From: Acidobacteriota bacterium
GTDB lineage: Bacteria > Acidobacteriota > Terriglobia > UBA7540
Assembly: GCA_021784615.1 (NCBI GenBank)
Contig: JAJYHU010000089.1
Coordinates: 1 to 33,855, forward strand
Direction: 5' to 3'
DNA length: 33,855 nucleotides
Positions 16,923 through 22,857 of the stretch are shown in pieces; within the stretch, counting starts at the first letter, position 1; every line of letters starts with the position of its first letter. A program made the translations under genes and the position numbers. The notes under the pieces were generated by a model that was given only the letters and a program-made list of their open reading frames with translations, ran no database searches and had not been told where the DNA came from.

Positions 16923-17543
16923 CTAGCCCCGATCCCGGACCAGGCGCAAAAACTCCGCCCGCGTCTGCTCGCATTCCTTAAAAGCGCCCAGCATCGCGGA
17001 GGTTACGGCCACGGAATTCTGCTTCTCGACACCGCGCATGGTCATGCAGAGGTGCCTGGCTTCGATAATGACACCCACGCCTTGCGGCTTGATCGTCCCC
17101 ATAATGGTTTCGGCAATCTGGTTGGTCAGGCGCTCCTGAATTTGTAGCCGGCGGGCAAAAACATCCACCAGCCGGGGAATTTTGCTGAGCCCAATAACCT
17201 TTTCCGTAGGGATATATGCCACATGGCAGCGCCCCAAGAACGGGAGCAAATGGTGCTCGCAAAGACTGAAAATCTCGATGTCCTTAACAATCACCATCTC
17301 ATCGTAGGCCACTGAGTAGACTGCTCCGTTCAAAACTTTTTGGACGTCCTGCGCGTATCCGCTGGTCAGGAACCTCAGCGATTCCGCCACGCGCTTTGGA
17401 GTGTCGAGCAAACCTTCCCGGCCCGGATCTTCGCCGACCTCGCGAATCAGCGAGCGCACCACTTCCCGCAGACGGTCCGGCCCGGCATCGTGCTGAGGTT
17501 CACTAACGGTCGTTGGATGGTCGGTTTTCATCTCTTCTCGCAT
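16923..17543 (-). CDS. folE: GTP cyclohydrolase I (FolE type)
   Basis: 206 residues. Converts GTP to 7,8-dihydroneopterin triphosphate, the entry reaction of folate, tetrahydrobiopterin and (via QueD) queuosine synthesis. Zinc ligands are visible at Cys 95 and His 98 (SLCEHHLLPF) and Cys 166 (ARHLCMTMRG). The DTPKRVAES and YIPTEKVIGLSKIPR blocks are typical of the family. The ATG at 17541-17543 is preceded by GGAGGGAG at five bases. This start lies inside the last codons of the upstream PTPS gene (16-base overlap), which suggests translational coupling. No folP, folK or folB lies nearby, which slightly weakens a purely folate role. Confidence 0.97.
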   Translation of the reverse strand: MREEMKTDHPTTVSEPQHDAGPDRLREVVRSLIREVGEDPGREGLLDTPKRVAESLRFLTSGYAQDVQKVLNGAVYSVAYDEMVIVKDIEIFSLCEHHLLPFLGRCHVAYIPTEKVIGLSKIPRLVDVFARRLQIQERLTNQIAETIMGTIKPQGVGVIIEARHLCMTMRGVEKQNSVAVTSAMLGAFKECEQTRAEFLRLVRDRG

Positions 17544-17986
17544 GCTGCTCCCTCCGCAGGGCTCGGGGACGGGCCGAGATATTCAAAAAAGTTGGAATTC
17601 GTCTCCTCAAGCCTCACCTTCTCAAGACGCGCGGACCCGCTCTTCACGTCGAATTTATCGCGGAGCAGATCAAAGATTTCGACGCAAAGGTTCTCAGTGG
17701 TCGGCACTCGTCCTTTAAAACTTGGAACGTCCAGGTTCAGGTGCGTGTGGTCGAATCGTTCCAGGATTTCCTGCTCGACAATTCGGTCCAGCAGGCCTAA
17801 ATCGATCAGCATCCCGGTGGCCGCGTCAATAGGCCCGCGCACCGAAACCTCGACGATGTAATTGTGGCCGTGGCCATGGGGATTATTGCATTTGCCATAG
17901 AGACGCGCATTCTCCCCCGGGCCAAGCGCCTCGTTATGCAGGCGGTGCGCTGCGGAGAACCGGTAGCGGCGTGTCAGAGAAACCAT
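17528..17986 (-). CDS. 6-pyruvoyltetrahydropterin synthase / QueD family, copy A
   Basis: 152 residues. Zinc ligands lie in SAAHRLHN and in the HGHGHNY motif. The catalytic Cys is in GKCNNPHGHGHNY, DHTHLN supplies the catalytic Asp/His pair, and PTTENLCVEIF and RLEETNS (Glu) bind the pterin. The CNNPxGHGHNY string matches the spacing of animal PTPS (Cys-x5-His-Gly-His), and because of the extra His it also satisfies the Cys-x3-His-Gly-His of QueD. It could make 6-pyruvoyltetrahydropterin, 6-carboxytetrahydropterin or sepiapterin. A 15-residue C-terminal tail rich in Pro, Ser and Glu is absent in its neighbour. It starts at the TAATG overlap with copy B and overlaps folE by 16 bases. Confidence 0.93.
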   Translation of the reverse strand: MVSLTRRYRFSAAHRLHNEALGPGENARLYGKCNNPHGHGHNYIVEVSVRGPIDAATGMLIDLGLLDRIVEQEILERFDHTHLNLDVPSFKGRVPTTENLCVEIFDLLRDKFDVKSGSARLEKVRLEETNSNFFEYLGPSPSPAEGAACEKR

Positions 17987-18393
17987 TATTCCCCGTAATA
18001 GTCGACAAAAAGGTCTTGGGTTTCGTACAAACGAATTCGATGCAGCCGGCCGGCAGGAAGTTTCGGCGCGAGAAGGTTCCAGATTTCCACGGCGATATTC
18101 TCTGTGGTCGGGATCTTGGTCGCGAAAACCGGAACTTCCTTGTTCAGAAACCGGTGGTCCATAATCCCCAGGACTTCGCTTTCAAGCACGGCTTTCAAGT
18201 CCTTAAGATCAAGGACCATGCCAGTGGTTTCATCCACCTCGCCCGCCACGGTGACTTCCAACGTATAATTGTGTCCATGTCCGTGCGGGTTATTACATTT
18301 GCCGAAGATGCGCCGGTTCTCTTCAGCGCTGAACTCCGGGTTATGGTAATAGTGCGAAGCTGAGAATTCCGCGCGCCGTGTCAGATATATCAT
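17986..18393 (-). CDS. 6-pyruvoyltetrahydropterin synthase / QueD family, copy B
   Basis: 135 residues, paralogous to the gene directly downstream, with the same landmarks: SASHYYHN, GKCNNPHGHGHNY, DHRFLN, PTTENIAVEIWN and RLYETQDLF. All zinc and catalytic residues are kept, so both copies look active. The stop TAA and the next start ATG share bases (TAATG at 17984-17988). Its own ATG lies 13 bases after the glycosyltransferase stop, with only a weak AGGG upstream, so its translation is probably coupled as well. The pair could form a hetero-oligomer or split PTPS and QueD-like duties. This is inference. Confidence 0.93.
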   Translation of the reverse strand: MIYLTRRAEFSASHYYHNPEFSAEENRRIFGKCNNPHGHGHNYTLEVTVAGEVDETTGMVLDLKDLKAVLESEVLGIMDHRFLNKEVPVFATKIPTTENIAVEIWNLLAPKLPAGRLHRIRLYETQDLFVDYYGE

Positions 18394-18406
18394 CTTGTTC
18401 TTATCC

Positions 18407-19483
18407 CTACCCTTTCGCCGAATATCGGCGCCCTTTCCAACGGACTTGGCCCGACAAACGATACTCCCGTACGGAGCTCATCAGCAGCAGTCCCAGCAGC
18501 CCGGCGCCGAGAACCTGGTACTTCGCGAGGGCCAGATCAAAGCCCAGCCGGGCCAAGTTCTGCCGATACGCCCGGTGCCGCACGACCGCAACCGCAAGGC
18601 ATAAGAGAGCCCCCAGAAACATCGCGCCGCCTCCAAAGCCCGCTGCAATTAGAAGACACCCTGCCAATCCCCCCACGGGAACAAGGAGGTCAAAAGTCCA
18701 TGCCTCCGCAAAGGACTTCAGCATCGGCCAGAGCTTCCGCCCATACAACAAATATAGATTCTTACTCCAGCCTTGCCACATTTCCCCAAAGCTTCGGTAC
18801 ATGCGCGTCCGAACCCAACGCGGCCCCGGCAGAAAAATGATCCTGCCTCCTTCCGCCTTAACGCGCCTGGCCAGTTCAACATCTTCAAGGATTTCCGAGC
18901 GCACCCCTGAGTGCCCTCCAACACTATTGTAGACCTTGCGCCGGATCAGCAGGTATTGCCCGTTTGCGGCCGCCGCAGAGGATGCGGGGTTTGAAACCTC
19001 TTCAAAACGGTAAAGACGCGCAAGTTGCACAAAGACCATCGGGATCAAGGACTTCTCCCACCACCCTATCATCTGCTGGCCAGGCGAAAGCGATACGAGG
19101 TCCGCGCGCTCTGCTTCTGCGCGATCAAGGACGGCTTCGAGACTGCCGGGGAGGTGTTCGGTGTCGGCGTCGGTAAAAAGCAGCCATTCACCTGCCGCCA
19201 CCTCCGCGCCAACCGCCGCCGCATGATTTTTTCCTATCCAGCCCTCAGGTAACACCTCTAGACGAATAGAGCGAAGCAGCCGAATCTCTTTTTCGAGCCT
19301 CTCGAGAACCGCACCTGTGCCATCGGTCGATTCATCGTCGACCACCACAATCTCTTGGACGCCCTTCTGCGCGGAAACCGACCTTACCGCGCGCTCAACG
19401 TTCTCTTCCTCGTTTCGCGCGGGAATAATCACGGATACGACGCGCCGCCCGCGCTCTTCCGTTGCGTGCTGCCCGGCTGCCAT
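18407..19483 (-). CDS. Family 2 glycosyltransferase with C-terminal membrane helices
   Basis: About 358 residues from the ATG at 19483; a GTG at 19501 would add six. A GT-A domain occupies the first two thirds: SVIIPARNEEENVERAVRS, VVVDDESTDGT, the DxD-type LFTDADTEHLPGSL and SEILEDVELARRVK, where the ED motif is the likely base. GWIGKNHA resembles the acceptor loop of carotenoid- and hopanoid-associated transferases (CrtQ/HpnB-like). Three or four hydrophobic helices follow (about residues 265-345), so the enzyme is membrane bound and probably acts at the inner face of the cytoplasmic membrane. It heads the pterin gene string with only 13 bases to the next gene. Acceptor unknown: a lipid is the more ordinary guess, a pterin the adventurous one. 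Confidence 0.88.
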   Translation of the reverse strand: MAAGQHATEERGRRVVSVIIPARNEEENVERAVRSVSAQKGVQEIVVVDDESTDGTGAVLERLEKEIRLLRSIRLEVLPEGWIGKNHAAAVGAEVAAGEWLLFTDADTEHLPGSLEAVLDRAEAERADLVSLSPGQQMIGWWEKSLIPMVFVQLARLYRFEEVSNPASSAAAANGQYLLIRRKVYNSVGGHSGVRSEILEDVELARRVKAEGGRIIFLPGPRWVRTRMYRSFGEMWQGWSKNLYLLYGRKLWPMLKSFAEAWTFDLLVPVGGLAGCLLIAAGFGGGAMFLGALLCLAVAVVRHRAYRQNLARLGFDLALAKYQVLGAGLLGLLLMSSVREYRLSGQVRWKGRRYSAKG

Positions 19484-19494
19484 GTGGATTGATG

Positions 19495-19523
19495 CTGTCA
19501 CGAGCGCCCCAAACGATTATAAT
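19495..19523 (+). promoter_or_regulatory. Candidate promoter of the tlpA-like gene
   Basis: CTGTCA (19495-19500, four of six to TTGACA), then 17 bases, then a perfect TATAAT (19518-19523). It overlaps the start region of the divergent glycosyltransferase. Transcription would begin about seven bases before the ATG, so the mRNA would be nearly leaderless. The GGGGG at 19524-19528 could instead be a ribosome site for a longer transcript. Confidence 0.35.
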
Positions 19524-19536
19524 GGGGGTTTATAAC

Positions 19537-20076
19537 ATGCGCAAAATCACTATCGCAAAGTGGATTGTCATTGGGTTTGCCGGCCTGGCAGTTTTGTGGT
19601 TGATTTTCCATCCTCAATCCCGGAAGCCGGTTGCCTTAGGAGATCGGGCGCCGAATTTCACCCTGTCAGAGTTTCCCTCCGGCGATGTGTCGCTTCGGGA
19701 TTTTCGCGGCAAAGTAATCCTTCTGAACTTCTGGGCCACCTGGTGCCCGCCCTGCGTCGTGGAAACACCGAGCCTTGAGGCCCTGGCGTCCAAGATGAAA
19801 GACCGCGGCGTGGTGATCCTCGGCGTCAGCGTGGATCAAGACCCCGCGGCGCTGAAGACGTTTGTGGAAAGGAACCACTTGACCTACCCTGTCGCGCGCG
19901 ATCCCTCCAGGAACATTCCCGCCCGCTACGGAACCTACAAGTTCCCGGAAACCTACATCATCGACCGAACCGGCCACGTCGCGGAAAAAATCATCGGCGC
20001 CACCGACTGGACCGATCCGCGCATGATCGACTACGTCGAAGATCTGGCGCGCCGAGGTTTGAAATCCGGGGGATAG
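19537..20076 (+). CDS. Membrane-anchored TlpA/ResA-like thiol-disulfide oxidoreductase
   Basis: 179 residues from the ATG at 19537. An N-terminal signal-anchor helix (about 8-25) places the thioredoxin domain outside the cytoplasmic membrane. The redox motif WCPPC is at 69-73, preceded by LLNFWAT. The cis-Pro loop is KFPETYIID. The AhpC/TSA-like lead-in GDRAPNFTLSEF is standard for TlpA/ResA proteins. These keep periplasmic cysteines reduced, often for cytochrome c maturation or copper-site assembly. A further upstream start (19462) is open but would put non-conserved residues before the anchor. It ends about 300 bases before the convergent copA gene, so a link to copper handling is possible but not shown. 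Confidence 0.93.
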   Translation: MRKITIAKWIVIGFAGLAVLWLIFHPQSRKPVALGDRAPNFTLSEFPSGDVSLRDFRGKVILLNFWATWCPPCVVETPSLEALASKMKDRGVVILGVSVDQDPAALKTFVERNHLTYPVARDPSRNIPARYGTYKFPETYIIDRTGHVAEKIIGATDWTDPRMIDYVEDLARRGLKSGG

Positions 20077-20281
20077 CCGCGGGATAGTAGACGATATAGA
20101 GAAAGCGCCAGCTAGCGAAATGGATTCATGATTGGATGAGTTCACAGTTATGTAGATGGAGACCAAGACTGTTTACTCTTTCGATCTGCCCGAGAGCATT
20201 TATCGTGTCCGCCACTCTAACGGACTATTATGTGGCCATGCCATTTTTCGTCAAACTTAAGGCCAACCGGCCAGTTGGTAG

Positions 20282-20313
20282 CCACGGTCAACCGCATCTA
20301 GGGTTGACCGTGG
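20282..20313. repeat. 12-bp perfect inverted repeat, intergenic hairpin
   Basis: CCACGGTCAACC (20282-20293) and its exact complement (20302-20313) flank an 8-base loop. No T-run follows on either strand, so it is not a classic intrinsic terminator. It may stabilise the 3' end of the tlpA-like or copA transcript. Confidence 0.6.
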
Positions 20314-20326
20314 GATCGTCCTACGC

Positions 20327-20359
20327 AAAAAGGCCCACGACAAAAAACCCTGTCCGTGG
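20327..20359 (-). terminator. Intrinsic terminator of the copA gene
   Basis: On the minus strand CCACG-G-ACA (20359-20351) pairs with TGTCGTGG (20342-20335), with one bulged base, around a GGGTTTTT loop. GCC and a run of five T (20331-20327) follow. It lies 14 bases past the copA stop. Confidence 0.7.
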
Positions 20360-20372
20360 CTATCAAAATTCC

Positions 20373-22724
20373 TTACAACGCCAGCCTGCGCAGACGCAAG
20401 GCGTTCGAAATCACGGAGACCGAACTGAAGGTCATGGCCGCACTGGCGATCAAAGGGCTGAGTAACAGGCCGAAAAACGGATAGAGCACGCCCGCCGCCA
20501 GAGGAATGCCGAGCGAGTTATAAATGAACGCGAAGAAAAGGTTCTGGCGAATGTTGCGCATAGTTTCATGGCTCAGCTTGCGAGCCTTGGCGATGCCTCG
20601 CAAGTCGCCTTTGAGAAGCGTCACGCCAGCGCTTTCGATGGCCACGTCGGTGCCGCTTCCCATGGCAATTCCCACTTCAGCCTGGGCAAGCGCCGGAGCG
20701 TCGTTGATGCCGTCGCCCGCCACCGCCACCACGCGGCCTTCGCGTTGCAGCCGCCGGACGACTTCGTTCTTCTGGTCCGGCAAAGCCTCCGCTTCCACTT
20801 CGTCAATCTCCAGCTTCTTGGCCACCGCTTCGGCGGTTGTGCGGTCGTCGCCCGTCAGCATCACAATGCGAATTCCGTCATGATGGAGAAGCTGGATGGC
20901 CTCGCGCGTCGATTCCTTGATCGGATCCGCCACGCCGATCAAGCCTGCCGCGCACCCATCAGCGACAACGAACATTACCGTTTGCCCATCCTGCCGCAGT
21001 ATCTCCGCGCGGTCCTCCAGGCCGCTTGAGCGAATGCCGAGTTCTTCAAGGAGCTTGCTGTTACCAAGGGCAATGTTTCTACCCTCCACGCTTCCGGTAA
21101 CGCCCTTGCCGGTTAGGGACTGGAAATCGCGGGCATCCACAAGCTTCACGCCCTCGCTTCGAGCGCCGTTAACAATGGCTTCCGCCAGCGGATGCTCGCT
21201 CGCCCGTTCAAGGCTTGCCGCGAAACGCAGCAAGTCCTGGTCGTTCCAGCCTTCAAGCGGCTCAACTGAAGCAAGCCGTGGCTTGCCTTCCGTCAGCGTG
21301 CCTGTTTTATCCACAACCACGGTGTCGACTTTTTCCAAAACTTCCAGGCTCTCGGCGTTCTTGATCAAAACGCCCGCCGTGGCGCCGCGTCCGGTGCCCA
21401 CCATGATCGACATGGGCGTCGCGAGTCCCAGGGCGCAGGGGCAGGCGATGATCAGCACCGCAACGGCGTTGACCAGCGCATAGGCCATGCGCGGCGAAGG
21501 ACCCACCATTGACCAGACAACAAAAGTAATGACGGCAGAACCGACCACGGCCGGAACAAAATAACCCGCCACCACGTCCGCCAAGCGCTGAATCGGCGCG
21601 CGGCTGCGCTGCGCCTCGCTCACCATGCGGACGATCTGTGCCAGCAGAGTGTCGCTGCCCACGCGCTCGGCCCGCATCACAAGGCTGCCTTTACCGTTCA
21701 CGGTTCCGCCGGTCACGCGCGCGCCGGCGGCTTTTTCAACGGGCGTAGGTTCTCCGGTCACCATCGACTCATCCACAAAACTCGAACCGTCAAGAACTTC
21801 TCCGTCCACCGGAACTTTCTCACCGGGCCGCACACGCAGCCGGTCACCCGGATGCACGCGGTCGAGCGGGATGTCTTCTTCACTTCCGTCCTCGCAAACC
21901 AGGCGAGCTGTTTTCGGCGCAAGGCCCAGCAAGGCCTTGATGGCGCTGGACGTTTGGCTGCGAGCGCGCAACTCAAGCACCTGGCCGAGCAGCACCAGCG
22001 TTGTGATGCCCGCCGCAGCATCAAAGTAGACCGCGACAGTTCCGCCCACGCCCCGGAAAGACGCCGGGAAAATGCCGGGCGCGATGGTCGCCACAGCGCT
22101 ATAGGAGAACGCCGTGCCGGTGCCGATAGCAATCAAGGTGAACATGTTCGGGCTACGGTTCACGATGGACGCCCAGCCGCGCTGGAAGAACGGCCACCCG
22201 CACCAAAGGACTACCGGCGTGGCCAAAGCAAATTCAACCCAGGCCATAGAGGTGCCCGAAAACATGCGTCCTGCGGGAACTATTTCCGCGAGCGGCAGAA
22301 TGATCAGAGGAACCGTCAGCACCAGGCTGATCCAGAACCGGCGCTTCATATCCACATATTCAGGATTGGCTTCTTCTTCAAGCGTTACGGTTCTCAGTTC
22401 GAGCGCCATCCCACACTTGGGGCACGGTCCTGGCTTCGGCTGATGAACTTCCGGATCCATCGGGCAGGTGTAATCGGCCCCAGGCGGGGCTTCAGCGGAT
22501 TGAGGCGCCGGCTTTGAAGGGTTTAAGAACTCCTCGGGCGAAGAGCGAAACCTTTCAAGGCAGGGCTCGCAGCAAAAGTAATAGGTGGTCTCTTTGTACT
22601 CGTAACTGCCCACCGCGGAGGAAGGATCGACGTCCATGTCGCACACGGGATCCTTAAAGGTTCCAGCTTCATTGAACGGATCGGGGCCGGTCAAAGCGTT
22701 TCCACGGTGCAGTTCATCATTCAT
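20373..22724 (-). CDS. copA: Copper-type P1B ATPase with YHS and HMBD N-terminus
   Basis: 783 residues. Exports Cu(I) across the cytoplasmic membrane using ATP. N-terminus: a YHS domain (DPVCDM, CCEPCLERF; about 24-67), then a heavy-metal-binding domain YTCPMDPEV...CPKCGMAL (about 85-107). No GMTCxxC HMA domain is present. Core: TGEP (324-327), CPC in the membrane (428-430), phosphorylated Asp 472 in DKTGTLTEGKP, HP (511-512), GDGINDAP (670-677), then the Cu(I) set Tyr-Asn (735-736) and MxxSS (764-768). The ATG at 22722-22724 has an AAGGG about nine bases upstream. The Fe-S flavoprotein gene ends 133 bases upstream, and a palindrome in that gap suggests separate control of copA. Confidence 0.96.
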   Translation of the reverse strand: MNDELHRGNALTGPDPFNEAGTFKDPVCDMDVDPSSAVGSYEYKETTYYFCCEPCLERFRSSPEEFLNPSKPAPQSAEAPPGADYTCPMDPEVHQPKPGPCPKCGMALELRTVTLEEEANPEYVDMKRRFWISLVLTVPLIILPLAEIVPAGRMFSGTSMAWVEFALATPVVLWCGWPFFQRGWASIVNRSPNMFTLIAIGTGTAFSYSAVATIAPGIFPASFRGVGGTVAVYFDAAAGITTLVLLGQVLELRARSQTSSAIKALLGLAPKTARLVCEDGSEEDIPLDRVHPGDRLRVRPGEKVPVDGEVLDGSSFVDESMVTGEPTPVEKAAGARVTGGTVNGKGSLVMRAERVGSDTLLAQIVRMVSEAQRSRAPIQRLADVVAGYFVPAVVGSAVITFVVWSMVGPSPRMAYALVNAVAVLIIACPCALGLATPMSIMVGTGRGATAGVLIKNAESLEVLEKVDTVVVDKTGTLTEGKPRLASVEPLEGWNDQDLLRFAASLERASEHPLAEAIVNGARSEGVKLVDARDFQSLTGKGVTGSVEGRNIALGNSKLLEELGIRSSGLEDRAEILRQDGQTVMFVVADGCAAGLIGVADPIKESTREAIQLLHHDGIRIVMLTGDDRTTAEAVAKKLEIDEVEAEALPDQKNEVVRRLQREGRVVAVAGDGINDAPALAQAEVGIAMGSGTDVAIESAGVTLLKGDLRGIAKARKLSHETMRNIRQNLFFAFIYNSLGIPLAAGVLYPFFGLLLSPLIASAAMTFSSVSVISNALRLRRLAL

Positions 22725-22811
22725 AGTTCAGTCCCTTTTCCACACAGAAACGGCTCCCACTCGAACTCTTGGATTCTCAGCCATTGTCTGCCTAAAATTA
22801 TAGCTCCACTT

Positions 22812-22842
22812 ATTGAATTGACTGGAGACTTCTCCGGTCCAA
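22812..22842 (-). promoter_or_regulatory. Candidate copA promoter with overlapping palindrome
   Basis: On the minus strand a -35-like TTGGAC (22842-22837) and a TTCAAT (22817-22812) are 19 bases apart. They span a 20-bp palindrome at 22820-22839, whose arms GACTGGAGA and TCTCCGGTC have one mismatch. This geometry is that of MerR/CueR-type activated promoters. A perfect TATAAT also lies at 22802-22797 and may be the true -10, in which case the palindrome would sit over the -35. Confidence 0.45.
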
Positions 22843-22857
22843 CCGTCAGCAGAAAAC

